From Heterocephalus glaber (Eukaryota; Chordata; Mammalia; Rodentia; Bathyergidae), in the NCBI RefSeq assembly GCF_000247695.1, contig NW_004624779.1, forward strand, positions 689,359 to 753,358: a stretch of DNA of 64,000 bases, given 5' to 3'. The notes under the pieces are model-generated. The model was not told the origin of the DNA and searched no databases. It was given only the letters and a program-made list of their open reading frames with translations. The translations under genes were made by a program, and so were the position numbers. Positions 1-11,610 of the stretch are shown in pieces. Numbering within the stretch: position 1 is the stretch's first letter; the number at the start of each line of letters is the position of its first letter.

Positions 1-2300
1 TTGGATGTTATTATAACAGGAATTGTTTCTCAAATTTCTCTCTCACTGAGTCTGTTATTTGTGTATAAGAAGGCTATTGTTTTTTGAGTGTTGACCTTGT
101 ATCCAGCTACTCTACTGAATCTGTCAATTAAATCTAGAAGTCTTTTGGCTGAATTGTTTGGGTCTTCTACGTAAAGTATCATATCATCAGCAGATAATGA
201 CAGTTTAACTTCTTCCTTTCCTATCTTTCTTCCTTTTATTTCTTTCTCTTTTCTAATTTCTGTGGCTAATGTTTCCAGAACTATGTTGAACAGGAGTGGT
301 GATAGTGGACATCCTTGTCTTGTTCCTGATTTTAGTGTGAAAGTTTTCAGTTTTTGACCATTTAGTATGATATCGGCTATTGGTTTTTCATAGACAGCCT
401 TAATCAAGTTGAGATAAATACCTTCTATTCCAAATTTCTGTAGGGTTTTTATCATGAATGAGTGTTGGATTTTGTTGAATGCCCTTGCTGCATCTATTGA
501 GATGATCATATGGTTCTTGTCTTGACTCTGTTCATATAATGTATTATATTTATTGATTTACAAATGTTGCAAGATCCTTGAATCCCTGGAATAAATCCGA
601 CTTGATCAGGGTGTATGATCTTCTTGATAATTCTTTGTATTCTGTTTGCCAGTATCTTGTTGAGGAATTTTGCATCTATGTTCATTAGGGAAGTTGGCCT
701 GTAGTTCTCTTTTTGGGTTGTGTCTTTCCCTGGTTTTGGAACAAAGGAATACTTTCTTCTAGGAATAAATTAGGAAGTATTGTTTCCATTTCAATTTTCT
801 TGATGAGTTTAAAGAGTAATTGCAATAGATCTTCTTTAAATGTCTTATAGCATTCAACAGTGAGGCCATCAGGACTTGAACTTTTCTTTGTTGGTAAATT
901 TTTCATTATATTTTAATTTCACACATTGTAATTGGGGTGTTTAGAATTTCTATATCTTCTTCATTTAACTTTGGAAATTCGCATGTATCTAGGAATCTTT
1001 CTATTTCTTCTGTGTTTTCCATTTTATTAGAGTACAGGTTCTCAGAGTAGGTATTGATGATGCTCTGGACTTCTGCTGGGTCTGTTGTGACTTCACCTTT
1101 TTCATTCTTAATTTCATGGATTTGAGCCTTTTCTTCCCTTTTTTTGATAAGGTTGGCTAAGGGTTTGTCAATTTTATTTATTCTTTCAAAAAACCAACTC
1201 TTTGATTCATTGATTTTTTGGATCGTTCTGTTAGTCTCCATTGCATTGATTTCTGCCCTGATCTCTATAATTTCCTCTCTTGTACAAGCTTTGGGTTTGT
1301 TATGCTTTTCTTTTACCAGGAGCTTGAGGTTCTGCATTAGGTTTTTTATTTGAGTTCTCTCTGTTTTCTTAATATGGGCATTCACTGCTATGAATTTCCT
1401 GCGTAGAACTGCTTTCACTGTGTCCCATAGATTCCTGTATGTTGTACTGCCTTATCATTTACTTGAAGAAACTGTATAATTTCTTCTTTATAATTTCTTC
1501 TGTATAGTTTCCTCTGTGACCCATTGGTTGTTCAGGAGAGTGTTGTTTAATTTCCATGTGTTTGTGTGAGTTTTGCTGTTTCTTATGTTATTATTCTCCA
1601 ATTTTATTGCACTATGGTCTGATAATATACAGGGGGTAACTTCAAATCTTTTACATTTACTTAAATATGTCCTGTGAGCTAGCATGTGGTCTATTTTGGA
1701 AAATGACGTGTACAGCCAAAAAGAATGTGTATTCTGATTTTGGGGGGTGGAACACTCTGTAAACATTTATTAAGTCCATTTCTTCAATAGCTTGGTTCAG
1801 TTCTCGAATTTCATTGTTAATTTTTTGTCTAGATGATCTGTCTATTTGTGATAGTGAGGTATTGAGGTCCCCCAATACAATTGTATTAGTGCTTATTTGG
1901 TTTTTTTGTCCATTAATATTTGTTTTGTATAGTTGGGGGCATTTATATTTGGTGCATATATATTTATGATAGTCATCTCTTCCTCTTGGACTGTTCCCTT
2001 CACAAGGATGTAGTGATCATCTTTGTCTTTCTTAATTAGTTTTGGTTTGAAATCTACTTTCTCTGCAAATAAGATTGCTACCCCTGCTTTTTTCTGGGTT
2101 CCTCTGGCGTGGAAAACTGTTTTCCATCCTTTTACTTTCAGTCTATAAATTTCTTTTTGAGTTAGGTGTGTTTCTTGTACACAGCATATTGTTGGATTTT
2201 GCTTCTTAATCCACTCTGTCACTATATTTCTTTTGATTGGTAAATTTAGACCATTAACATTGATATTTATAATTGATAGATATTGATACAACCTTGTCAT
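1..2300 (-). pseudogene. L1 ORF2 remnant: endonuclease and reverse transcriptase
   Basis: ORF2 encodes the L1 endonuclease and reverse transcriptase that nick genomic DNA and copy L1 RNA in place. The reading starts near 2300. The endonuclease N-terminus has the INVNGLN and QETH blocks (2300-1893), then GDLNTSLSQ (about 1870), SKIDHMLAH and the catalytic SDH block (1766-1600). The frame then breaks several times: the endonuclease middle at 1875-1657 and the SKIDH part at 1766-1488 are in different frames. A linker region follows at 1418-906. The reverse transcriptase core at 509-30 contains [10 protein letters not shown] and [12 protein letters not shown]. The usual FADD catalytic block reads SADD, with both aspartates kept. 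The C-terminal part lies off the window. Frameshifts and the missing end make this a pseudogene copy. Confidence 0.88.
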
Positions 2301-2389
2301 GATGTTTTACTATTGTTTGCTCTTTTATTTCTTATTTTTTCCCCATTCTCTTTAGTTTCTTACCTTTCCTGGTGGCTTCCCTCTGTTGG

Positions 2390-3450
2390 GCCTCATGGAG
2401 TTGTGACCTTCATTGTCTTTTTCTAGGATATTGCTTAGAGTTGTTTGGACTGCTGGTTTGATGTTCATGAAATTTCTCAGATGTTCTTTGTCATGGAAGT
2501 ATCTAATTTCCACATTCATTTTGAAAGATAATTTTGCAGGCTACAACAGTCTAAGTTGGAAGTTATTTTCTTTCAGGGCTTAAAATACTTCACTCCAGGC
2601 TCTCCTTGACTTGAGAGTTTCTGTTGAAAAATCTGCCATGATTCTGATGGGTTTTCCTTTGTAGGTGATTTGTTTCTTTTCTCTAACTGCCTGTAGCATT
2701 TTGTTCTTCTTTTGAGTTTCTGGGATCTTGACTATTATATGTCTAGTCATAGATTTTTATATTTTTGATCATAGCTAGTTGGAGTTCTACATGCCCCACT
2801 TATCTGTATGTCCAATTCTCCACCTCTGTCTAGGAAATTTTCTACTATTACTTCTGTGAACAGGTTTTCTTATGTCAATTGTTCTTTCTCCTGTTTTTCA
2901 TGGACTCCTATCAATCTTATGTTTTTCTTCTTTGCATCGTCTAGCAGCTGTTGGATTGATTTCTCGTGGTCCCTTACTATTTTTATGAAATCTCTGTTTT
3001 CATGGTCTGTAACCACAATTCTGTTTTCTATATCTGGTATTCTATCTTCAGATTCCCTTAAGCTGCTCTGCATGCTTTCAATGGAGTTTTTAATCTTCTG
3101 AATATCTGTTTGAATCTCTTTCATGGTTTCCATTTCTTTCTTCTGCTTGGCATTCAGGGCTTCTAGCATGTTTCTGAGCTCATCTTTTTTTTTTATCTCT
3201 TTCTGTTCTAGAGCCTCTAATCATGTCTTTCACTCTGCTCACCATCTCTGTAGTCATCTGGGAGATTATTTCTGCTTTGAATTTTTTACAGCCTCATTCA
3301 TCTGTTTTGTTACTTCCTGTGCTATCAGTTCAGGTTGTCCAGGTGGTTGATTATCAGACTTTTCCACCTCATTTCCCCCAAAATTTGCCTTTTGTGTGGT
3401 GGAAGTCTGAGTATATGACTTGCTTAAATGTCTTCTCATTTTTGTTTTTG
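2390..3450 (-). pseudogene. L1 ORF1 remnant: RNA-binding coiled-coil protein
   Basis: ORF1 protein is a trimeric RNA chaperone that packages L1 RNA. The best preserved piece, 3169-2870, is a charged heptad-rich stretch (MLEALNAKQKKEMETMKEIQ) typical of the coiled coil. It runs into NIRLIGVHEK, the start of the RRM-like domain. Further down, about 2740-2500, a reading of the minus strand gives the C-terminal domain (REKKQITYKGKPIRI and KLSFKMNVEIRYFHD). The same domain is seen at 54517-54317 in the other long L1. At least one in-frame stop interrupts the C-terminal domain. The start was placed near 3450 because an ATG followed by a charged N-terminus occurs there; this is an estimate. Confidence 0.78.
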
Positions 3451-3469
3451 GTACTGTCCTTGGTTTAGT

Positions 3470-4815
3470 TCCTGGGTTGATACTTTAAAGTTGCTTATTA
3501 TAAGTATCTTTGTTGATGTATTTAGAGCTCATATGGAATGACTGCTTCTCAGAGGTGTCTTCCAGGTATAGCTGGTCTTTAGGTTTTGAGTCTCTAATAG
3601 CTCTGAGGCTATCTCATTTTCATTATACCAGGAAGGACAACTGATTAGATCAATCACAACACCTTAGCCCAAGTAATATAATAAGCAACACAATAGCATC
3701 AAGTACCTTTTAGAAAATGATAATTTGTGGTGGTTATTAATATATCACCTTTAACTGTGTGAATTAAATCAAGAGCAAGGACCAATCCAACTGATTTTTA
3801 TAGTGAATGATCTCTTCAATATAGCAACTTTACCCTTTGGGATGGGGAGTTAGAAGGAGTGAGGAGGGAGGAATAGTAGATAGAGGGATAGGGGAAGCTT
3901 AGCAGTTAGGGCAGAGGGCACATGGGAGAGAAGGAGAGAGAAGAAAAGAAAAATAAAGAAGAAATATGAATTAGGGCAGAACAGGAACACAAAGTGAGAT
4001 GAAGAACAACGTGGGACAGCAAGGAAGTGAGGGAGAGAGAGAGAGAGAAAAAAGAGAAAAAAAGATAAAAATAAAAATTTTAAAAGAGTAGAAAAAGAAG
4101 GGAAAAAATCAAAAAGAACAAGAAAAATAGTGTTAATTTTGAAAATAACAAATAAAAGATAAAAATGAAGGGCCTCCTTCAGGGTATATCTCTGCTGTCA
4201 CAATAAACAATGTGAGCAGCAGTGTGCAGTTATAAGTCAATGAGTTGTAAGCCAGTCACAGACCCATGAGATTCAGGCAGATTTCTGGCTGCAAGTCCCA
4301 AGCTGAGCTCCCTGTCCTCCTGCAGGGTTAAACCCTGCAAGGCTCTATTACAAGTTCTAGCTGCCTTTCCCTTAAAGACAGTCCAGGTTCAAATGGGAGG
4401 TGATGATCTCTCCAACTTACCAAGTACAGTGGTCTGGTGTGCCTCTACTGCAGGGATTCTCTTCATTTTTCCAGTGGGCTTCAGTTTTCATCAGGGAACC
4501 TGAGGGAGGCCCTCTCTCTGTTGTTCACTTCTGCAACTCAGGACAATGGCTTTATGTCCCCTGTGCCTCTGTAGTGTGGAACCAGGTAGCTGCATAGCTA
4601 AGAGGCCAGAGGTGGGGGTGGGGGGGGTGAGGGGGTGCTGTTGTTGCATTTGCCTGCGTGGTTAAGCTGACAGCTGGTGGGCTTGTGTGTGGGGGGGGTC
4701 CTCACAGTCTCCTGGATGCAAATGGGCGGGGTGAGCCAGACTGAGCAGGGCACAGCCACCTGGGACCTTTCTGAAGGTCAAGCTGTGGGCTCCTGGGCAT
4801 GCCCGATGCAAAGTG
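3470..4815 (-). promoter_or_regulatory. L1 5' UTR and internal promoter region
   Basis: Upstream of ORF1 on the minus strand there is about 1.3 kb with no L1 coding similarity. The part nearest ORF1 (about 3840-4160) is almost purely purine on the plus strand. The distal part (4180-4815) is much more GC-rich than the rest of the window, including G-runs at 4612-4637 and 4689-4697. Young L1 elements carry their RNA polymerase II promoter in a GC-rich 5' UTR, so this is the expected position for it. Promoter activity is inferred from position only. There is no detectable monomer array of the kind found in mouse L1. Confidence 0.6.
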
Positions 4816-4849
4816 GTTTTTTTACAGTGGCTACAACATTTTACATTTG

Positions 4850-6430
4850 CAGCAGCAATGAACAAAAATTCCAATTTCTTTGCTTAATTAACAATACTTT
4901 CCTTTTTAATATTATATCCATCCCAATAGAGGTGAAATGGTTTCTCATTGTGTTTTTGGTTTGGTGTTTGCATTTCCTTAATTACTAATGATTTTGCAAA
5001 TCTTTTTATATGCTTATTTGTGATTTGTACATCTTCAGGAAAAAAAATCAATTCAAGTACACCGCTTTCTTTTTCTTGGGTTATTTCACTGTTATTGAGT
5101 CATAGACAGCATTTATATAATGATATTGATTTAAAATAATTGTCAGATATTAGATTTACAGTATGTTTCCCTTCCCTGGGTTGTCTTTTTACTCTCTTGA
5201 CAGTATATTTTGATTCAAAAATTTTTTTAATTTTGGTAAATCCCAATTAATCTATTTTTTCTTTTGTCATCTACGTATTTCATGTTGCATCTGTGAATCC
5301 ATTGACAAATTTAAAGTCATTAAGTTTTATCCTTATATTTTCTTCAAAGAGTGTTTTAATTTTAACTCTTCTTCTTAGAGTATTGATCCATTTTGAGTTA
5401 TGTTTTATTTAGACATCCAACATCTTTTGTTTATGAAAATTGAGTTTTCTCAGCATCCATTGAATGGACTGGGCTTATTTGTCAAAAATCAAGTGACCAT
5501 AGATGTCAGGGCTCTCAATTCTATTCCACTGCTTTGTCTAACATCACCTAGGATGATATTATATTTCAGCTTTGTAGTATATTCGACAAACACAAGTGTG
5601 ATTTTTATTCCCCTTTTTAAACATTCTTTTGGCTGTTTGGATCCATTTTTGAATTTGAGAAATTGCTTTGTATTCCTTTTTAAAGTTTCAGAATTTTGAT
5701 AGGCATTGCATTGACTCTGTGGATTATTTTGAGTACTTTTGATGTTATAACAGTATTAAATCTCCAGTCATGAACCTGAGTAGTGTTTCTGTTTGTATAC
5801 AACTTTCATTTCATTAAACAGTCTCATATTTTTCCATCCACAACTGTTTCATCTCCCTGGTTAAATTTTTTAATAAATATTTTTGATGCTATTGTAAATG
5901 GAACTATTTTCTTAATTTTCCTGTTTGATTGTTCATTGGTAACATATACAAATACAATTCATTCTATGCAACATATACATAAATAGAAGAAAATAGATAC
6001 GATTATTTCAATGGATACAGAAAAGGCATTTCTCAAATCTGACATTTTCTTTTATGATTAAAAAATAGATATAGAAAGGAACTTCCTGAATATTAAAATG
6101 GCATTTATGATTATTCATATTTGATGGTATGAAAGTGAAAGTTTTCCATTGAGAAAAACACAGCCATGTCTGCTTTCCTCACTGTTGTGTCTAATAGCAA
6201 AGGCTATTAGACAAGAAAAATAAATAAATAAAAGACACACAATACAAAAGGAGAAAGCAAAACCTTCCCTACTTGTAGATAACATCATCCTGTGCAGAGA
6301 AAACCCTTAAAGAATCTACAAAAATGTTAATAAAGCTACTAACTAAATTCAACAGTTTTAGAGTTCAAAAGCATCATTCAAAACCCATTGTGTTTCTATA
6401 TAAAAGCAATGAATAACATGAGAGGCAAAC
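4850..6430. mobile_element. Ancient L1 (L1M type) with inverted 5' segment
   Basis: The piece 4850-5965 reads as a diverged L1 on the minus strand: the plus sequence carries the antisense of the ORF2 C-terminal half (for example the 'gaggtgaaatggtttctcattgtg' region seen in many old L1s, here at about 4928-4952). The piece from about 5975 to 6430 reads as L1 ORF2 on the plus strand: a residue run like SMDTEKAF is followed by the RT/FADD region and ends at the peptide usually written YLNN. The two pieces meet head to head and both contain the same short ORF2 stretch at the breakpoint. This is the layout of a 5' inversion by twin priming. No intact ORF remains. Confidence 0.7.
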
Positions 6431-7316
6431 TTACATTTGTATTTTTATGCAATTCTTGTTTTATAAATTCAAATTTTGAATCATTCCAAATGTTTTCAAA
6501 ATTCATCATAACAGAACTCTTCTAAATAATTCATTCTTTTTTTAGTAAATGCTAAGTAATCTTATGAAGTTTAAAGAACTAATTATTGTTAAAAGGTGGG
6601 TTTTCCCATCATACAGAAAAACCAGAAGACATTTTAAATTCTGTTCTTTCAACTTATCTGCTATAGGACATCACTATGCTTTAAATTATCCTTACCATGC
6701 AGTACTGTTGTCATTGCTCTGACTCAATGTCCTGTAATCTTGGATGATCAAAATCCCAAGCCATCTGAAATACTAAGTAGAGAATCTCTCTTTCCACTTT
6801 GTTGAAAAGAACCTGAAAACTGGTGATCATTTTTAATGAAGACACTAAGAATGGATGAAAATAATTTTATAAACTTTTCTTTCTGTTCTGACTATGGCTA
6901 GCCATATGCCAAATAAATAATATTTTTGAAATAAAACATTGTTCTTACATAAATTTATAATATTCTTAAAATCTAGCACTCTGCAAAGTTTCTCTAGTTT
7001 ATGAACTCTTTGTTAGCATTTCCACTGCTTCTCCTGCTCTCTTCATTCCCATAATTCCAAACTACTTTATGTAAATATTTTGGCTAGTTTTGTTTATGGA
7101 GATTCCTCACCATGAAAACAATAGTTAATTCAGTTACAAAGTTATAGGTGTGTGTTTGGGGATACAGAAGATACAAGGATGGAACAATATTTTCAGTTAA
7201 AACTTTCTTCAGTGTAATATAAGCATTAGGCTTTCTTATAAAAATATTAAAAACTGTAAGAAATATGTGGGTTTTGTTCATTGAAAACTGCAAACTTTGC
7301 TGAGAGAAAATAAAGA
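6431..7316. other. AT-rich stretch without recognisable element
   Basis: No coding region, SINE or LTR could be recognised. A short frame on the minus strand (7293-7084) has no family features and is probably chance. Confidence 0.5.
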
Positions 7317-7690
7317 CCTAAATAAATAGAGGAAAGTACTATGCTCATGCCCTGGAAGATTCAATATGTTAAGAAGTCCGTTCTTCCTAAGTTAATGTGT
7401 ACATTTAATGGAAACCAAGTTAAAATCCTTGCAAGATTTTGTAGAAATTAACAGATTCTAAAAGGAACACAAAAATGTTAGGAACTTAGAATAACCAAAA
7501 TATTTTTCAAACACTAATGAATGTAATCATTATGTACTGCAAACATGTACTAATAAAAAATTAATTTAATTTACAAAAATGAATTCAGAGAACTTACACT
7601 ACCTAACTTAAAGAATTATAAGAAAGAGACCATAATTAGAGCTGTTGTTTGTGTCAAGGTGGACAAATAGATAAAAGGAATTGAATAGAG
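7317..7690 (+). mobile_element. Ancient L1 ORF2 fragment, interrupted
   Basis: The plus strand follows the ORF2 C-terminal region of old L1s. The stretch with 'ctggaagattcaatatgttaag' gives the block that precedes PKLIYRFNAIP in intact L1s. A further block (7583-7690) corresponds to the part encoding [16 protein letters not shown]. The match is interrupted at about 7512-7575 by a short piece resembling the end of an L1 3' UTR. The fragment has stops throughout and no tail. Confidence 0.62.
7512..7575 (+). mobile_element. Very short L1 3'-end insertion in older L1
   Basis: About 50-60 bases resemble the extreme 3' end of an L1, and the same words (atcattat, gcaaacatgtact, ataaaa) recur at 19270-19305. 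They split the older L1 match on both sides. If this is a separate insertion, it is a severely 5'-truncated copy. The target-site duplication is not clear. Confidence 0.4.
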
Positions 7691-7769
7691 AGTACTTGTG
7701 TTCTCAAACCATTGTAGTAGTTTATTCAGGAAGATTAAATGAATCATAATTGCGTGTCAGAAAATCATT

Positions 7770-7972
7770 CTGAGAAAGACTTTGTTTCCATTTTTTCCTC
7801 TTTTCATATATTTTTCTTTTCCCTTCTTTCCTTTCCCTTACCCCTTCCACTTCTACTCCTTTAGACCTTTTCTTCCTATTTCACATTATCAATTATACAT
7901 TTTGATCCTTATTTACACTTTTAGTTTCTCACACCAGAGAAACTATTCAATATTTACACATGTAAGAGCGTT
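7770..7972 (-). mobile_element. L1 3' UTR fragment
   Basis: The pyrimidine-rich plus strand (antisense of the L1 3' UTR) matches 50180-50370 and 34459-34560 in order: a T/C-rich run, then 'ttcttcctatttcaca', then 'tttctcaca'. The terminal part of the 3' UTR, present at 50020-50170, is missing. The open frame 7782-8039 is the antisense of this UTR and is not a gene. Confidence 0.65.
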
Positions 7973-8324
7973 GAAAAGGAACTATACAAGGTCATATGTT
8001 CTGGGATGTTGGCTACTGCATGTTTTTATTTTCTGTTGAAAAATAACCATACCCTGGCCTCCATGCTATTAATTGTATCAAGCTATTTACCTTTAGTTAG
8101 GACATCCTTTGCCAAACTTGTGTCTAGAACATGTGTATAGATTTATTTTTGTATCAGTGGAGTTTTGATGGAGTATATTTACTTTCCATAAGTGGATTTT
8201 TTAAAAATTTAAATTAAAGTAACAAGAGAAAGTCACAAAATCTAATTGAGATTGTGGAGGTAGCTATAATTAAAATCCAATAGTGATGGACAGGACTCTA
8301 GTGCAATAGTAGACCAGGATCTCA

Positions 8325-8615
8325 GTCACTTCCCCATCACAGAGACACAACGCCTCATGTCCTCAACTAACTATGGAGGAGCTTAGTTTGACTCCTGTTT
8401 ACAGTCTGTTGTTAGCTGGCTCCAAGGGCAAAGGGAAGAACCTGGAAAGAAAGTATCCTGATAGCTCACGCCAGCTGTGATCAACCTCTAACCAGGCACC
8501 CTCTCCTAACAGCGCACTCAGATGCTGATCTCATTAACGAATGACTCCCCTGGTGAGGATAGCATCCTTGGGATCCAAACACCATTCAAAGCCTCACCTC
8601 TGAGCTAATGGGAGA
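8325..8615 (-). mobile_element. Diverged MaLR-type LTR
   Basis: Read on the minus strand, this region follows the same order of blocks as the clearer LTR copies at 28.6, 33.9, 42.1 and 59.0 kb. There is a 5' part with 'gaggtgaggc' and 'tttggatc', a middle with 'ggagccagc', a block like 'agactgtaaacaggagtcaaa', and a 3' part ending 'gtgatgggga'. It is the oldest-looking of the six copies, and no target-site duplication was seen. ERVL-MaLR elements are non-autonomous relatives of endogenous retroviruses. This is LTR only, without coding sequence. Confidence 0.45.
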
Positions 8616-9065
8616 TTTGGGAGACATACTAGATGAAATCATACTAGTAGGAAGAAACATTCAGGTGTAGGATATGTGACAAAGGCAGAGTAGACATGCT
8701 GTGCTGGAAGATTGAATGTGGAATGTGAGGAAGATCCAGGATAACCCCAGGGTTAATGGGGTGAAGTCACTGATGAAGGGAAGCAGCATTTTCTGAGATG
8801 GATACACAGGAGAACAACAGTTTGGGAGATGGCTAGAAAGAGTTTGGCTTTGTACTTGTCGGGTTTGTGGTAAGTCTTGAAAACCCAGGTGAAGATGTCA
8901 AATTAGCAGGGGGAAATAAAATTCTAGAACACTGGGAGAAGAACAGAGCTGGAAGTGTTATTTGAAAATCCTGAGCATATGGAAGACATTTAAAGCCTCA
9001 GGGCTAGATGATTTCAAGCAATGAATGTTTCTAGAGAAGGCCAAAGACGGATGCTGAAATACATC

Positions 9066-9393
9066 CAAATATTGTCAGCCCTCCATAACCAGAGATTCTG
9101 CATCAATGCATGCAACCAGCTGGGGATCAGAGTCAGAAAAAAATATGTCTTTCCTTAATACACAAAGATTTTTTTCATATCACTTTTTTCAAGAGCAGAG
9201 CATAACCACCATTCACATATTATTTCTGTTGTATTAGGTTTTATAAGTTAAGTAGAGATGATTTAAAGTATATGGAAGTATATGTATAGCTTATGTGCAA
9301 ATACTACACTATTTTATATGAGGGACTTGAGCATACATAAATATTACCATCTGTGGGAGATCCACCCACAAACACCAAGGGGTGACTGTGTTT
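9066..9393. mobile_element. Tigger/MER2-like DNA transposon
   Basis: The left end (gtcagccctccataacc) and the right end (ggggtgactgtg) fit the inverted ends of the small TcMar-Tigger family often called MER2. The interior (attaggttttataagttaag, gatgatttaaagtatat, atgagggacttgagcat) also matches my recollection of that family in order. It is non-coding, about 330 bp, and an ancient cut-and-paste fossil. The orientation is not meaningful here. A family search would settle the exact name. Confidence 0.6.
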
Positions 9394-11029
9394 AGAAGGA
9401 AAAACTTTCTCAGCGTGTTATATAGAAATTTCATTCTGTTTCATTCCATTATAGCTCTATAGCCATAAAAATAAAGTGATGATAGGAAGGGCTATTGGAC
9501 AGGTCACAGAATGCAGCCATCTGTCCCTGGACCTGTTGGAAACTAGACCCATGAACTTGAGTTACCTGATTTCCCTCCTTGGGCTGCAGTTTCACCATCT
9601 ATAAATTAAAACAGTGGAACTTATGGACTGAGAAGAAGAAATGAAAGGGGAAAATAAAATTATCACTCAGGTTTTGATATTTGTTCGTTGCCTGACAAGA
9701 AATCTACTAGTTTAGGAAAGATTTCGTCACACTGAGCATGACCTGTGTCATCTGTAATGACCCGGAAATTGTTTGCAGCTGTTCTTGCATAACACCAGCT
9801 TCTTATTTTTCAGCCCACTTTTCACTTAAATTTATTGTTCTATAACTTAGTCAGGGATGATTTGATTTCAAAAAATGAGAAACTGCCTGAAACAGGCTTG
9901 AGCAGAGAGAAAAATGTTTTGGAAGGTACAGGGTATCTTGCAGAATTCAGAACATAATGTGCTTTGTGAGGGACAAAAACTAGGTAACTGACGGCTATTT
10001 TTCTCCATTTGGGCTTCCTCTTTCCTAATTGCACATCAGTTCCCCTGACTGTGCCAACCAGGTGCCTTGAAACTCTGAAATACATGAGCTCCAAATCCAG
10101 TTTCTATAAATATTTGTGAGTCCTAATTCCACTTTGTCCATTCTCCTTAGCTTCTGTAATGAGTTTTTCCAGTCAGTCCCCCATCCTGAGTCTACTTAAT
10201 TGTCACCAAGGAGGGGTGGGTTTGTCGAGTATATGCTCCAGCAATTCTAACCTTAAATTTAGATGTTTCCAATGAGAGCTCATACAACAAGAATGAAGTT
10301 ATCTTTAGAGGGATCTAATATAAATTTTTAATCAGTAAAATTGGTGAATTATTTTATTTTTATTTTGAACCCATTCTTCCTCTCTACCCCCACCGCCCAC
10401 ATATTCAAATATTATAGTTACACTGAAGAAAATTTTAAAGTAATACAAATCTCTGATTTCTATTTTCTAGAATACTAAAACATCAGTGTCTTTAAGATAT
10501 TTTGTTTTGAGTACATAATTTTTATTTTTAAAATTCCTTATTAATAACACATGTTACATAAAGTAAGATCACTGAAGAAGTATTTCAGGAATGTCCAGAG
10601 ACTTAGTCCTTTTAACTGTACTTGAATGTCTCATTCTTAGCATTTCAATATCACTATTCATTTATTCATTCATTTGAAAAAGTAAGCATCTATTTGTAAG
10701 GTGAAATACCACCTTACTTTATAGATTTAAATTAGTTATGTGCATTGCCTTCTGTGATCTAACAGCTTAGATAAAATAGAACCTTTACATAAATATGTAT
10801 AACAGAAAATAAAGAGATAATATGCTGTAATAGAATTTGGTTAAAATGCTATTTGCTATGAGGAGGAGCATTGACCTGACATAAATGAAAGACTGTCTAC
10901 TTGATAATTCTCCAGCTGTCATGAATTGATTGTGTATTACATTCTTTGCAAAGTCCTTCCCATACTTGTAAATAAGTATAGGATTCAGCTACACTTATTT
11001 TCTATTTTAAATTCTATCAGTTAGCAATT
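9394..11029. other. Unassigned old DNA, possible MIR trace
   Basis: No gene is recognisable. The stretch 9540-9625 (ending 'gcagtttcaccatctataaa') resembles the 3' half of a MIR SINE on the plus strand, with low certainty. The minus frame 10094-9840 (84 residues) shows no family features. Confidence 0.4.
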
Positions 11030-11235
11030 AGTATTCACTGAGCGCCAGGAAAGTTTATGATCATATTTAGATTATATGATTCTTCCAAACTTCTTTCCTA
11101 AATGCTGTATTTCCCCATTTTACAGCTAATAAGTCTGAAGTATACAAGTTTATGCTTGGTACTATGTAACAAATAAGTGATAGAATTAGGATTATGCATT
11201 TAAATAGCTGACACCAAAGACTAAGCTGTAAGTAG
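11030..11235 (-). repeat. MIR SINE remnant
   Basis: The order of words is that of a MIR in reverse: 'actgagcgccagg', then 'ccccattttacagctaataag', then 'aataagtgatagaattaggatt'. MIR is a tRNA-derived SINE amplified early in mammals. The copy is highly diverged. Confidence 0.6.
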
Positions 11236-11424
11236 TACAGTGTACAATTTCAAGCCCTAAAGTGCATCCCCACCAACTTTATTCCCTATGGGTCAGCTGG
11301 TATCAAAGTTTTCTATAAAGAGGAAATTACCTGAAGAGGCCTCCTTTGTCCTGGGGCTTCTCCTTCCCCACATTTGTCTGTATCATTACCCACCTCCCTC
11401 TCAGTGGACATATTTTTGTTTGTA

Positions 11425-11610
11425 TCTCTGTCCCCATTTCCTTTAGCACCTTTGTCATACAAATGCTCCCTCCCCAGGAAATCTTTTCTGACTTTCAAAC
11501 GTGTTAATAATCCTTTCTTCCTTCAGAGTGCATTTTCTACTATCTTATGTTATTTACTATTTTTCTGATAATCTTGCTTCTATTGTATTATTCACTCTCA
11601 AAGTTTATAA
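11425..11610 (+). mobile_element. L2 LINE 3' fragment
   Basis: Blocks such as 'ctccccaggaaatcttttctgac', followed by a pyrimidine-rich stretch, resemble the 3' portion of LINE-2. Divergence is high and there is no coding potential. The short plus and minus frames here (11374-11568 and 11498-11313) are accidental. Confidence 0.45.

Larger units (their letters stand above)
1..4815 (-). mobile_element. LINE-1 with 5' UTR, cut by the window's left edge
   Basis: A long L1 retrotransposon lies on the minus strand. Read from high to low coordinates it holds a GC-rich 5' UTR (about 4815-3470), ORF1 (about 3450-2390), and ORF2 from its endonuclease start near 2300 down through the reverse transcriptase core to the window edge. 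The rest of ORF2, the 3' UTR and the tail lie outside. The element is recognisable from peptides such as the endonuclease start (INVNGLN, QETH) and RT block [12 protein letters not shown]. Both ORFs carry stops and frameshifts, so it is dead, but its similarity to the copy at 50-54.6 kb is high. An older L1 starts immediately beyond its 5' end at about 4850. The exact 5' boundary is set only by the change from GC-rich UTR to AT-rich old L1. Confidence 0.9.
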
